A stretch of 64,000 nucleotides of DNA, taken from Enterococcus crotali. Its GTDB lineage: Bacteria > Bacillota > Bacilli > Lactobacillales > Enterococcaceae. Each line of letters opens with the position of its first letter. Positions within the stretch are counted from its first letter, which is position 1. The notes below the pieces were generated by a model, which had not been told where the DNA came from, did not search any database, and was given only the letters and a program-made list of their open reading frames with translations. The stretch is from assembly GCF_000633635.1 (NCBI RefSeq), contig NZ_AYPQ01000001.1:62424-126423 (forward strand), read 5' to 3'. Shown here in pieces: positions 1 to 9,868 of this stretch. The position numbers were made by a program, and so were the translations under genes.

Positions 1-1658
1 TTGGCTGTGCCGTTTTGGCAGGTCTACTGGAGCTAGCTTTTCCAGTTGTTGTGAATCAAGTGATCGATAAAATCATGCCAAAAGGGAATTTTCGGTTGAT
101 TGCGCTTGCTTGTGTAGGATTGCTCTTATTTTATATACTTAACACATTTTTACAGTATATCGTGGTCTTTTTTGGTCATAAACTAGGGGTCAATATTGAA
201 ACAGATATGCGTCGAGAACTATACGGACACTTACAGACGCAGCCGTTTGAATATTATGACAATCAAAAAACAGGTAAATTGATGAGTCGTCTGACAACTG
301 ATTTATTTGAAATTTCTGAAGTTGCTCATCATGGACCGGAAGATGTATTTATCACAGTCATGACCTTGATCGGTTCATTTTATTTGATGCTTAGAATCCA
401 TGTACAATTGGCTTTAGCTACATTTATTGTTCTGCCGTTTATTACGGTTGCATTGGTTTTTTTCAATAAAAAAATGACCAAAGTCAATACTAAGATTTAT
501 GATAACTTGGGCGATTTTAATGCAGGCGTTGAAGCATCAGTCAGCGGGATTCGTGTGACACAGTCTTTCGCTAATGAGCCTTTTGAGCGTCAGCGTTTTG
601 AAGGATTGAATCAAGCGTATCGCCAATCAAAAATCTTGTTTTATAAAGTTATGGGAATTAGTTCTGCTTATAACTACTTTTTGATTCGCTTGATCAATTT
701 GTTTACATTGATATTTGGTGCATATTATACGATCAAAGGTGAAATTACTGATGGTCAATTTGTCGGTTTTATTCTATTATCAAATGTTTTCGTCCGCCCA
801 ATTGAAAAAGTCAATAATATGATTGAAAGCTATCCTAAAGGAATCGCTGGATTTAAGCGATTTACCGAAGAAATCGATAAGAAGCCTGCGATTCAAGATA
901 AGCCAGATGCAATAACAGTCGATCATTTACGTGGGGATATTATCTATGATGATGTAACATTTTCATATGCGGATTCGACAAAGGTTTTAAATCATATTGA
1001 TCTGCAAATCGTTCCGGGTGAAACTGTAGCGTTCGTTGGACAAAGCGGATCGGGAAAAACTACATTATGCAATCTATTACCTCGATTTTATGAAGTAACT
1101 GGAGGCGCAATTACGATTGATGGGATCAACGTTCAGGAGATGACACTTGCTTCTTTACGAAGTCAAATTGGGATTGTTCAGCAAGATGTTTTCTTGTTCC
1201 CAGGGACGATCCGAGACAATATTGCTTATGGAAAGCTAGATGCTACAGAAGCTGAAATTCAAAATGCGGTAAAATTAGCTCATCTAGAAAAAGTAGTCGA
1301 TCAAATGTCAGAAGGATTGGATACGATGATCGGTGAACGAGGAGTCAAGCTTTCCGGCGGTCAAAAACAACGAGTAGCGATTGCTAGAATGTTTCTAAAA
1401 AATCCGCCAATTTTAATTTTGGATGAAGCAACTTCTGCTTTGGATACTGAAACAGAACAAGTAATCCAAGAATCATTAAATTCATTGGCAGAAGGTAGAA
1501 CAACCTTAATCATCGCTCATCGCTTGGCAACGATTAAACATGCGACAAGAATCATTGTTGTCAGTGACAAAGGAATATTAGAAGAAGGAACACACGAGGA
1601 ATTACTTGCAAAAGGTGGACACTACCGCCGATTGCATGATGCTCAATTTAGAGACTAA
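1..1658 (+). CDS. ABC exporter (membrane domain fused to ATPase), 5' end outside window
   Basis: Half-transporter of the MsbA/BmrA-like exporter class, which moves lipids, drugs or peptides outward as a dimer. The frame is open through base 1, so the true start lies upstream; 547 residues follow the first possible TTG at 15. Several hydrophobic helices fill the first ~280 residues. The ATPase follows, with Walker A GQSGSGKTT near residue 342, signature LSGGQKQR near 446, Walker B ILILDEAT near 467 and the H-loop IIAHRLA near 500. The gene ends at a strong terminator shared with the convergent trpS. A partner half-transporter may lie upstream, out of view. The substrate cannot be told from sequence. 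Confidence 0.9.
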   Translation, partial: GCAVLAGLLELAFPVVVNQVIDKIMPKGNFRLIALACVGLLLFYILNTFLQYIVVFFGHKLGVNIETDMRRELYGHLQTQPFEYYDNQKTGKLMSRLTTDLFEISEVAHHGPEDVFITVMTLIGSFYLMLRIHVQLALATFIVLPFITVALVFFNKKMTKVNTKIYDNLGDFNAGVEASVSGIRVTQSFANEPFERQRFEGLNQAYRQSKILFYKVMGISSAYNYFLIRLINLFTLIFGAYYTIKGEITDGQFVGFILLSNVFVRPIEKVNNMIESYPKGIAGFKRFTEEIDKKPAIQDKPDAITVDHLRGDIIYDDVTFSYADSTKVLNHIDLQIVPGETVAFVGQSGSGKTTLCNLLPRFYEVTGGAITIDGINVQEMTLASLRSQIGIVQQDVFLFPGTIRDNIAYGKLDATEAEIQNAVKLAHLEKVVDQMSEGLDTMIGERGVKLSGGQKQRVAIARMFLKNPPILILDEATSALDTETEQVIQESLNSLAEGRTTLIIAHRLATIKHATRIIVVSDKGILEEGTHEELLAKGGHYRRLHDAQFRD

Positions 1659-1670
1659 ATAAGAAAAAAT

Positions 1671-1715
1671 AAAAGCATATAACTCCAAGGATCATTAGGA
1701 GTTATATGCTTTTTT
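1671..1715. terminator. Bidirectional terminator between ABC exporter and trpS
   Basis: A 16-bp near-perfect stem (AAAAGCATATAACTCC pairing with GGAGTTATATGCTTTT) with an 11-nt loop. It has a T-run on the right and an A-run on the left, so it can stop transcription from both convergent genes. Confidence 0.9.
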
Positions 1716-1747
1716 AATAATATTTGTTTAGAACGCGACCTTGATTG

Positions 1748-2779
<1,032 letters not shown>

Positions 2780-2805
2780 TCAATTAATAAAAAGTCATTG
2801 TTACC

Positions 2806-2811
2806 ATTATA
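2806..2811 (-). promoter_or_regulatory. -10 box of trpS promoter
   Basis: Perfect TATAAT on the minus strand about 42 bases upstream of the trpS start. The -35 at a 17-bp spacing is poor (CTGTTT), so only the -10 is claimed. Confidence 0.45.
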
Positions 2812-3127
2812 CAGCTAAAAATAAAAAAAAACAGGATTACTCCGAAAAAAATAAAATGTCAGAATTTTTAGACTAGTACAGTTATAGCAGATAATAATTA
2901 CTGTATCACTTTTGCTCATTTTGAAAACGTTATAATTTTATGTTGAAAAAAGCGATCTTTATTTCAATATTTTAAAAAAAACACGTAAAATAACGAAAAA
3001 GTATGATTTTTTTTGGAAAAAGAGCTAGTATTTTTATTAGAAGTTGGGTATACTAACATTAAATAGGAAAACAGAAAGCTTTCCTGTTTCAAAAAAGTGA
3101 CGAAAGTCGCAAAAAGGAGTGATGCAC
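2812..3127. other. AT-rich intergenic region upstream of spx
   Basis: No gene is seen. On the plus strand a TATAAT at 2931-2936 and a TATACT at 3049-3054 are candidate -10 boxes for spx, both with weak -35s. A hairpin with arms AAACAG/CTGTTT around a GAAAGCTTTC-like core (about 3068-3090) lies in the spx 5' leader. Multiple spx promoters are known in related Firmicutes, so more than one start would not be surprising. Confidence 0.4.
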
Positions 3128-3526
3128 ATGTTGACACTTTATACTTCCCCAAGTTGTACGTCTTGCCGTAAGGCTCGTGCATGGTTGCAAGAACACGAGA
3201 TTCCATTCAAAGAAAGAAATATTTTTTCAGAACCATTGAATATTTCTGAACTGAAGGCAATTTTACGAATGACAGAAGATGGAACAGAAGAGATTATCTC
3301 TACTCGTTCTAAGGTTTTCCAAAAACTTAATATGGATTTGGATGAACTTCCATTACAGGACTTACTGGAGTTAGTAAAAGAGAATCCTGGATTGTTGCGT
3401 CGACCAATAATGATTGATGAAAAAAGATTACAGGTTGGTTTTAATGAGGATGAAATTCGTCGTTTCTTGCCAAGAGGAGTAAGACAACTAGAGTTACGTC
3501 AAGCACAATTGATGGCAGGCTTATAA
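3128..3526 (+). CDS. spx: Redox/thiol-stress regulator Spx (ArsC family)
   Basis: Binds the RNA polymerase alpha C-terminal domain and redirects transcription under disulfide stress; degraded by ClpXP with the adaptor SpxH/YjbH, probably the gene at 7631-8281. The 132-residue protein has the redox CXXC (CTSC) at residues 10-13 and the RPI..D segment typical of Spx. The start at 3128 fits AAAAGGAG with an 8-base spacing; GTG 3119 overlaps that ribosome site and ATG 3122 is only two bases from it, so both are rejected. A terminator follows. mecA, another Clp adaptor gene, is next downstream. Confidence 0.96.
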   Translation: MLTLYTSPSCTSCRKARAWLQEHEIPFKERNIFSEPLNISELKAILRMTEDGTEEIISTRSKVFQKLNMDLDELPLQDLLELVKENPGLLRRPIMIDEKRLQVGFNEDEIRRFLPRGVRQLELRQAQLMAGL

Positions 3527-3535
3527 AAGTATAAG

Positions 3536-3570
3536 GAGAACCTTTGTCCTTTGGGCAAAGGTTTTCTTTT
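3536..3570 (+). terminator. spx terminator
   Basis: Stem AACCTTTGTCC / GGCAAAGGTT with one G-T pair, followed by a T-rich tract, directly after the spx stop. Confidence 0.85.
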
Positions 3571-3707
3571 TCTATTAATCTTTACATAGTAATATAAGTT
3601 AATACTTTTTTTATATATATTTATGAAAAAAGTACATAGTGTAGTAGGGCAGGTTTTAAGGATTATACTAAGACAGCAGATTATTTAGGGATATTATTAC
3701 TTTTCCC

Positions 3708-3735
3708 TTTACATTTGGCGTGATTCCGCTACAAT
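3708..3735 (+). promoter_or_regulatory. mecA promoter
   Basis: TTTACA, 16-bp spacer, TACAAT; about 40 bases before the mecA ribosome site. Good match to a housekeeping sigma-70 promoter. Confidence 0.65.
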
Positions 3736-3782
3736 GTACGTAAGAATAAGTTTCCTGATTAGCAAAAGTGAGGTGTAGCGAC

Positions 3783-4433
3783 ATGGAAATGGAACATATC
3801 AATGAAAATACAATACGTGTGTTGATTGGCAATGAGGATTTGGCTGATAGAGGAATTACTTTTTTAGATTTACTCGGCAACCACAAAGAAGTAGAGAATT
3901 TTTTCTACAGTATTTTAGAAGAAGTTGATGTGGAAGATGAATTTCAAGGCAGTGAAGCTGTTACCTTTCAGGTTCTGCCGAAAAGTGATGGATTAGAACT
4001 ATTTATTAGTAAAAATGCATCAATCGATGAAGTATCAAATTTTGAAGGCTTCAACGATTTAAATTCAGAAGAAGTTAGTAATATAATTCGTAAACAAATC
4101 GAAGAAGATTTTGCTGATGAAGCACAAGATTTCACTGATAATACAGTGAAAAACTTAGTTTTTGAACTAAGTGATTTTGATACAATGGTACAATTAGCAA
4201 ATGAAGTATTCTTACAGTCTGTGATAGCGAATTTATATACATTTAAAGGAACATACTATCTACAAGTTGTTTTCTTATTGGATGAATTAGGAAAAAACAA
4301 TGTAGAAAATGAATTGGCTCAGTTACTAGAGTATGCGAATTTATCAGCTGTTACACCGGAAACATTGAATGAATACGGCACGTGCATCATGGAACGTAAC
4401 GCTTTAGAATTAACTAGATATTACTTTGAATAA
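3783..4433 (+). CDS. mecA: ClpC adaptor protein MecA
   Basis: Adaptor that delivers substrates to the ClpC-ClpP protease and promotes ClpC assembly. The 216 aa show the family layout: an N-terminal substrate-binding part (MEMEHINENTIRV, LADRGITFLDLLG) and a C-terminal ClpC-binding part from about residue 125. The middle is strongly acidic. ATG 3783 is chosen because GAGGTG lies 7 bases before it; the upstream in-frame GTG at 3768 is part of that same site. It has its own promoter and terminator. coiA lies just downstream, as in other enterococci, although MecA's competence role is best known in Bacillus. Confidence 0.95.
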   Translation: MEMEHINENTIRVLIGNEDLADRGITFLDLLGNHKEVENFFYSILEEVDVEDEFQGSEAVTFQVLPKSDGLELFISKNASIDEVSNFEGFNDLNSEEVSNIIRKQIEEDFADEAQDFTDNTVKNLVFELSDFDTMVQLANEVFLQSVIANLYTFKGTYYLQVVFLLDELGKNNVENELAQLLEYANLSAVTPETLNEYGTCIMERNALELTRYYFE

Positions 4434-4437
4434 GCAT

Positions 4438-4482
4438 AAAAAACTGAAACAAGCGAAGTTCGCTTTGTTTCAGTTTTTTGAT
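4438..4482 (+). terminator. mecA terminator
   Basis: Long stem of AAACTGAAACA(A)GCGAA with TTCGCTTTGTTTCAGTTT followed by a T-run. Confidence 0.88.
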
Positions 4483-4526
4483 GAATCGTAATCTATCTTG
4501 CGTATCTTAATTATGAGGTGAGATAA

Positions 4527-5717
4527 ATGTTCAATGCGTATTCAAAAGACAAAGAAGTTGTGACGCTACTCAATTTAACTAGAGAAAAAATCGAGAAAAT
4601 GAAGGGCAAACCATATTTTTGTCCGGCTTGTAATCATCCAGTTCGAATAAAAAATGGTAAAGTCAAGCTACCGCATTTTTCTCATTATAATCAAAGCTCG
4701 TGTGCTTTATACTCAGAAGGCGAGACAAGAGAACATTTGGCCTTGAAAGAAGTTTTTGCTACATGGTGCGAAAAAGAGACCATTCACTATGAATTAGAAA
4801 AATACTTACCAGAGTTGAATCAAAGACCAGATCTTTTAATAGGCAATATCGCAATTGAGATCCAGTGTAGTCCCATAAGTGTTAAAAGGTTGGTAGAAAG
4901 GACTAATAGCTATCAAAAACATGGCTATACGCCAATCTGGATTTGTGGAAGCAAACTATTTTCGAATCCTCAGACTTTAAGTGAACTAGTTAAGAACTTA
5001 TGCTATTATTCGGAGCGATTAGGCTTTTATCTCTGGTCAGCTGACTGGCAAAATAAAGAATTGAATGTGTATTTTCATCTTGAAGAAGATTGGAAGAAGC
5101 GAATCTATTCTTCAAAAAAAAGTTGGGCTTTTTATAGTGACTTATTGATGGAAATTCTAGATTTTCCCAGTAAATCTCATATTTACATTCAAAGAAAATT
5201 TAAAATTGGTGAACTGATCCAAGACTATTATTGGACGTTGAGGAAAAAATTATATACGAAAGATGAGCACACTAGAGTGATCCAATCTGTATTATATAAC
5301 AAGCGATATCATTTACTTTACTTGCCAAATTGGTTTTATTATCCTGGTCTACACCTCTTTTGTTGTAGGGGATCAGACTTGTTGTTGAAGGTTCAAATTT
5401 GGAAATGGGTACAGTTTTTTGATCAGAATGTTTTTGAGCTGGAGGACTTATTTTTACATTTCGACAGGGAGTTAGAAAAGTCGCTTGGATTATTTTACGA
5501 GCTCCCAAATATTCCTGTCGATGTTGTCAAAGAATACTGTATAAATCAGTTATTGATGAATTTAATTGCTTGTGATCATTTAGTCAAAAGCCGATCGGGG
5601 TGGAAAGTGTCAGCAAATACTACTGAACGAAGCATAGCGGATGTCGAGAAGTGGTTAAAAAGAATTGAAAATAAATGTTTAATCACTGCTACTCCATTTA
5701 AAAATGTGATAAGATAA
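4527..5717 (+). CDS. coiA: Competence protein CoiA family (nuclease-like)
   Basis: CoiA-family protein, 396 aa; in streptococci CoiA helps process incoming DNA during transformation. A zinc-knuckle-like segment CPAC...HFSH is at residues 32-53. A PD-(D/E)XK-type nuclease core follows near 100-116 (RPDLLIGNIAIEIQCS: D, then E-x-Q). The N-terminal MFNAY start and FNAYSKDK context match the family. It sits between mecA and pepF, with no clear terminator before pepF (36-base gap), so co-transcription is likely. Whether this organism is naturally competent cannot be judged here. Confidence 0.9.
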   Translation: MFNAYSKDKEVVTLLNLTREKIEKMKGKPYFCPACNHPVRIKNGKVKLPHFSHYNQSSCALYSEGETREHLALKEVFATWCEKETIHYELEKYLPELNQRPDLLIGNIAIEIQCSPISVKRLVERTNSYQKHGYTPIWICGSKLFSNPQTLSELVKNLCYYSERLGFYLWSADWQNKELNVYFHLEEDWKKRIYSSKKSWAFYSDLLMEILDFPSKSHIYIQRKFKIGELIQDYYWTLRKKLYTKDEHTRVIQSVLYNKRYHLLYLPNWFYYPGLHLFCCRGSDLLLKVQIWKWVQFFDQNVFELEDLFLHFDRELEKSLGLFYELPNIPVDVVKEYCINQLLMNLIACDHLVKSRSGWKVSANTTERSIADVEKWLKRIENKCLITATPFKNVIR

Positions 5718-5753
5718 GTCTATGTAAGAATAATTTGAAATGAGGTAGATATA

Positions 5754-7568
5754 ATGACTGAAGCGAAGCAATTACCAGAACGTTCGAGCTTACCAATCGA
5801 TCAGACTTGGGACTTAACTAAAATTTTTAAAGATGATCAAGCGTTTGATGAGGCTTTTCAAGCATTATCAGATGAGCTAAAAGAAGGGGCTCGTTTTAAA
5901 GGGACTTTAGGCAAAGACAGTACTACTTTTTTAGACAGTATAGAAAACTTGTTAAGCATTTACCGTAAAATCGAAGTGATCTATGTTTATGCTCATTTAA
6001 AAAATGATCAGGATACGACGAATACGACGTATCAGGCCATATATGCAAGAGCGAGTGCTCTATATGCTCAAGCCAGCGAAGCGGTCTCTTGGTTTGAACC
6101 AGAAGTTTTATCATTAAGTGATGAGAAGATTTGGGGTTACTTTGACGAAAATCCTAAGCTAGAGATCTATCGTCACTTTATTGAAAATATCTTGAGTGAA
6201 CGTCCTCATATCTTATCAGCAGATCAAGAAGCTTTATTAGCTGGTGCAGGTGAAATTTTTGAAGCATCCAGCAATACTTTTTCCATTTTGAATAATGCTG
6301 ATTTAAAATTTCCTGTAATCGAAGATGAAAATGGAGAAAAAATCCAATTGACTCATGGTGTTTACGGGCAGTTGATGGAAAATACAGATAGAAGAGTACG
6401 TGAGGAGGCATTTAAAGCTCTTTACACTGTTTATGACCAATTTAAAAATACCTTTGCGCAAACATTGAGTTCACATGTTAAAACGCATAATTATAAAGCA
6501 AAAATCAGAAATTATCCCTCTGCAAGAGCGGCTGCTTTGAGCGGTAATCATATTCCAGAAAGTGTTTATGATACTTTGGTAGATGTAGTAAATAAAAATT
6601 TGTCCTTGCTGCATCGTTATGTAGCCTTACGTAAACGTTTATTGAAGTTAGATGATCTTCATATGTATGATATGTATACGCCTATTTTAGGAGAAGCATC
6701 GATCAAATATACTTATGAGGATGCAAAAGAAAAAGCAATTGCAGCGTTAAACCCAATGGGCGATGAATACTTAGAGATAGTAAAAAATGCATTTAATGAC
6801 CGTTGGATCGATGTTGTAGAAAATCAAGGAAAACGAAGTGGTGCCTATTCATCTGGTGCTTACGATACAGCACCTTATATCCTTATGAACTGGCACGATA
6901 GCTTAGATCAATTATACACATTGGTGCATGAGATGGGTCATAGTGTTCACAGCTATTTTACTCGTAATAACCAGCCGTATGTATATGGAGATTATTCAAT
7001 TTTCTTAGCTGAGATCGCTTCGACAACGAATGAAAATCTTTTGACGGAGTATTTGCTTGAAACAGAGACAGATCCTCGGACTCGAGCATATGTTTTAAAT
7101 CATTATTTGGACGGATTTAAAGGAACGATTTTCCGTCAGACACAATTTGCTGAATTTGAACATTTTATTCACACCGAAGATGCCTTGGGAACGCCTTTAA
7201 CAAGTGAATATTTAAGTGATTACTATAGTGAATTGAATCAGAAGTATTATGGTCCTGAGGTGACAAAAGATTCAGAAATTGCATTAGAATGGTCAAGAAT
7301 TCCTCATTTTTATTACAATTATTATGTCTATCAGTATGCGACAGGCTTCTCTGCTGCATCAGCTTTAGCAAATAAAATGTTAGCAAAAGAGCCGCTTGCA
7401 TTAGATAAATACTTGACTTATTTGAAATCAGGTAGTAGTGATTTTCCGATTGAAGTGATGAAAAAAGCTGGTGTTGATATGACAAAACCAGAATATATCG
7501 AGGATGCTATGCGTATTTTTGAATTAAGGTTGAATGAATTAGAACAGCTTTTGGAATCCTTAGCATAA
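5754..7568 (+). CDS. pepF: Oligoendopeptidase F (M3B metallopeptidase)
   Basis: Cytoplasmic zinc peptidase cleaving oligopeptides of roughly 7-17 residues. The 604 aa match the M3B family length. The catalytic HEMGH motif (LVHEMGHSVHSYF) is near residue 392, with the third-ligand Glu region (SIFLAEIASTTNE) about 25 residues on. The start is ATG at 5754 after a GAGGTAG ribosome site. It follows coiA, the same order seen around competence loci in other lactic acid bacteria. A bidirectional terminator separates it from the convergent spxH. Confidence 0.96.
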   Translation: MTEAKQLPERSSLPIDQTWDLTKIFKDDQAFDEAFQALSDELKEGARFKGTLGKDSTTFLDSIENLLSIYRKIEVIYVYAHLKNDQDTTNTTYQAIYARASALYAQASEAVSWFEPEVLSLSDEKIWGYFDENPKLEIYRHFIENILSERPHILSADQEALLAGAGEIFEASSNTFSILNNADLKFPVIEDENGEKIQLTHGVYGQLMENTDRRVREEAFKALYTVYDQFKNTFAQTLSSHVKTHNYKAKIRNYPSARAAALSGNHIPESVYDTLVDVVNKNLSLLHRYVALRKRLLKLDDLHMYDMYTPILGEASIKYTYEDAKEKAIAALNPMGDEYLEIVKNAFNDRWIDVVENQGKRSGAYSSGAYDTAPYILMNWHDSLDQLYTLVHEMGHSVHSYFTRNNQPYVYGDYSIFLAEIASTTNENLLTEYLLETETDPRTRAYVLNHYLDGFKGTIFRQTQFAEFEHFIHTEDALGTPLTSEYLSDYYSELNQKYYGPEVTKDSEIALEWSRIPHFYYNYYVYQYATGFSAASALANKMLAKEPLALDKYLTYLKSGSSDFPIEVMKKAGVDMTKPEYIEDAMRIFELRLNELEQLLESLA

Positions 7569-7579
7569 AAGCCTAGCAC

Positions 7580-7618
7580 AAAAAAAGCACCCCTTTTTAA
7601 TAAAGAGGGTGCTTTTTT
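7580..7618. terminator. Bidirectional terminator between pepF and spxH
   Basis: Stem AAAAAAGCACCC / GGGTGCTTTTTT, with runs of A before and T after. Confidence 0.9.
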
Positions 7619-7630
7619 GCTAAATTTCAA

Positions 7631-8281
7631 CTAAAGCAAATGCAAATGTCCGTGTGGTACACGAGATTCATTGTAATGATTTAGTTCAAACTTTTCGTGA
7701 AAATACTGTAAATTATCTTCCGATGTTTCACAAAGTCTTTTGATTTCATCCATTGACTCACAATCTTCCACGAGTACACCAAAATCACGATCACATGTAT
7801 AGTTATAAACTACTGCGGATGGATGTTTTGCAATTCCCATTTCACGAGCAATTTGTTGATCTGTTTGAAAAGATTCTTTTACGAAATCAGATTGTCGATC
7901 CGCTTTGAACATATCTAAATCGCCGCCAGCTTCTACTACTAATTTCTCAGCTAATTCTAAAGAGTAAGGAACCTTTTCTACTGCTACCGCTTGTTGTAGA
8001 CCAAGCAATAAATGACGTCCTTTTTTCTTTCCTTGTAGTTGTGCTGCTTTATAATCTAATGCAGCTGAATAAATATCTTCAAACAATTGATTGCGTTGTT
8101 CAATATCATGTGATGGAATATCGAATAACTTTATAAGATGATTTATGGTCCGCATATTAACTAGCGGAATGAAACGAAATTGAATTTTTTTATTTTCAGT
8201 TTCAACCAATTTTAAAATATCCTTTTCTACGTTGAGACAAATGCCCCCCAAAGGATTAACGAACAGATAAATTTCAATCAT
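7631..8281 (-). CDS. spxH: DsbA-like ClpXP adaptor for Spx (SpxH/YjbH)
   Basis: Thioredoxin-fold DsbA-family protein; in Bacillus and Staphylococcus the orthologue YjbH binds Spx and speeds its ClpXP degradation. 216 aa. The N-terminus has beta-strand IEIYLFVNPLGGIC, where the usual CXXC is missing and only Cys15 remains, so thiol-disulfide exchange is unlikely; the adaptor role does not need it. A histidine-rich tail ends the protein (HGHLHLL). The second of two nearby ATGs is used because the first runs into a stop after three codons; GGAGG precedes it. The location 4 kb from spx strengthens the assignment, which is by family and context. Confidence 0.85.
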   Translation of the reverse strand: MIEIYLFVNPLGGICLNVEKDILKLVETENKKIQFRFIPLVNMRTINHLIKLFDIPSHDIEQRNQLFEDIYSAALDYKAAQLQGKKKGRHLLLGLQQAVAVEKVPYSLELAEKLVVEAGGDLDMFKADRQSDFVKESFQTDQQIAREMGIAKHPSAVVYNYTCDRDFGVLVEDCESMDEIKRLCETSEDNLQYFHEKFELNHYNESRVPHGHLHLL

Positions 8282-8398
8282 TCATACTTCCTCCAATTTG
8301 ACCCTTTTGCGACTAGACATCATTTCTCAACTAAGTGTCCCTAATTTATCAGAAAATCCGGGAAAAATGAAATGATATGTTTTTACCATTATAACTTC

Positions 8399-8983
8399 TT
8401 AATCTTTCTCTTTGGCACTTAGCATCATTCGCTGGATTTTGTTTGGTGCCGGCGATTCTTTGATGTTCAAAGTTTCCAACAAAGATAGAAAATCTGCTTT
8501 GCCATTTAGTGCGTTTTGCACTTCTAGTTCTAACTCAAAATCATGTTGCTTATTGTACCAACTTTCATCTAGCGCGAGTAAACCTTGGGGAAGTTTTATT
8601 TCTGCTCGTTTAGTTGTTAAGCTGCCGATTAAACGTAAATCATGAGTATTGATACCTAAATCAACCAATCTACTGTAAACATTTCCATAATCTGGAAGTG
8701 CAGCCGAGTCAACGATGTGCTGAGCTTCTGAAACAGAAAGCGCATCATTGATTTCCAATAAACCGACTTTTTCAGGAATTTTTAACGTGATTTCAGCATT
8801 ATTTGATAGTATACGAACTCTTAGACCGATGTGCCGTTTTTTTAATTGAAAATCAGCAGAATCAAAATAATAATTAACTTGCGTAAAAAAATGATTTTCA
8901 TTTAGCTGGAAATAATCAGTTGTACGCGAAAAATCCTCAATAGATAATAATGTTTTAAATTCTATTTCTATATTTTCGCTCAC
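8399..8983 (-). CDS. CYTH-domain triphosphatase-like protein
   Basis: CYTH (CyaB-thiamine triphosphatase) tunnel-fold protein, 194 aa. The signature ExExK appears as IEIEFK at residues 5-10, followed by alternating charged strands (GLRVRIL, AEITLKIPE, FELELEVQN) that line the catalytic tunnel and bind triphosphate with Mg2+. Its substrate is unknown; inorganic triphosphate or thiamine triphosphate are family precedents. GTG start after TAGGTGGG. It is divergent from relQ, a neighbour pairing common in Firmicutes. Confidence 0.88.
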   Translation of the reverse strand: MSENIEIEFKTLLSIEDFSRTTDYFQLNENHFFTQVNYYFDSADFQLKKRHIGLRVRILSNNAEITLKIPEKVGLLEINDALSVSEAQHIVDSAALPDYGNVYSRLVDLGINTHDLRLIGSLTTKRAEIKLPQGLLALDESWYNKQHDFELELEVQNALNGKADFLSLLETLNIKESPAPNKIQRMMLSAKEKD

Positions 8984-9130
8984 TAATTTTACCCACCTAA
9001 TTTTATTTTAATTCAATTTTTGCATACTTTACCCATTTACGTCAAGAAAAGTGAACTAGAAGTTAAAAAGTTCGCTATTGTTGAAAAAATTTATACAATT
9101 TCTCAAATTACCCTATTTTTCTCGGCTCTA

Positions 9131-9139
9131 TGGTAAAAT
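9131..9139 (+). promoter_or_regulatory. Extended -10 promoter of the relQ operon
   Basis: TATGGTAAAAT carries TG plus one base before the TAAAAT hexamer, an extended -10, about 40 bases before the relQ start. No good -35 is visible. Confidence 0.45.
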
Positions 9140-9177
9140 AAGCTGTGAATCAAATTCAAGGAAATTGAGGGATTAGG

Positions 9178-9858
9178 ATGGAGAAAGAGTGGGAGCTTTT
9201 TCTGGCACCGTATGAACAGGCTGTTGGAGAAATGAAAGTTAAGCTGCGCGGCATCCGTAAGCAGTTTCGAGAACAAAATAAACATACACCGATTGAGTTT
9301 GTAACAGGTCGAGTAAAACCAGTAGATAGCATTTTAACGAAAGCTGCATTGCGAAATATTCCTGTCGATCGTTTAGAAGAAGAAATGCAGGACATCGCTG
9401 GCCTTAGAATCATGTGTCAATTTGTTGAAGACATTCGTCAGGTCGTAGATATCATTCGCAATAGAAAAGATCTACAGATTATACAAGAACGAGATTACAT
9501 TACCAATAAAAAGGAAAGTGGGTACCGCTCGTATCATCTAGTAATCGAGTACCCAGTTCAATTGATTACTGGTGAGAAGAAGATTTTAGCAGAGATCCAA
9601 ATTCGTACATTAGCAATGAATTTTTGGGCTACGATTGAGCACTCATTAAATTATAAATACCAAGGAGCCTTTCCAGAAGAAATGAAAGAGCGACTTCAAA
9701 GAGCAGCTGAAGCTGCCTATCAGTTAGATGAAGAAATGTCTACGATCCGTGAAGAAATCCAAGAAGCACAGCATCTATTCTCGCATGGTCGAGGGAAGTC
9801 AAAAGATAGTTACTACAAAAGAATCAATGATAAAAAAGATGAGCTTAAGAAAGAATAG
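9178..9858 (+). CDS. relQ: Small alarmone synthetase RelQ
   Basis: Makes (p)ppGpp by pyrophosphate transfer from ATP to GDP/GTP (also GMP in E. faecalis RelQ); forms a tetramer. 226 aa with only a synthetase domain and no hydrolase domain. Visible signatures: AGLRIMCQF (nucleotide binding), KESGYRSYHLV and LAEIQIRTLAMNFWATIEHSLNYKY. The C-terminal ~40 residues are a charged helix. The stop is closely followed by the nadK ribosome site, so translation is probably coupled. First gene of a relQ-nadK-rluD-mgtE operon. Confidence 0.95.
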   Translation: MEKEWELFLAPYEQAVGEMKVKLRGIRKQFREQNKHTPIEFVTGRVKPVDSILTKAALRNIPVDRLEEEMQDIAGLRIMCQFVEDIRQVVDIIRNRKDLQIIQERDYITNKKESGYRSYHLVIEYPVQLITGEKKILAEIQIRTLAMNFWATIEHSLNYKYQGAFPEEMKERLQRAAEAAYQLDEEMSTIREEIQEAQHLFSHGRGKSKDSYYKRINDKKDELKKE

Positions 9859-9868
9859 GAGGGCTGAA

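Noticed and set aside
7165-7630. Minus-strand frames of 70-106 codons opposite the 3' end of pepF
   Set aside because: They overlap a clear gene and its terminator, with no start signals.
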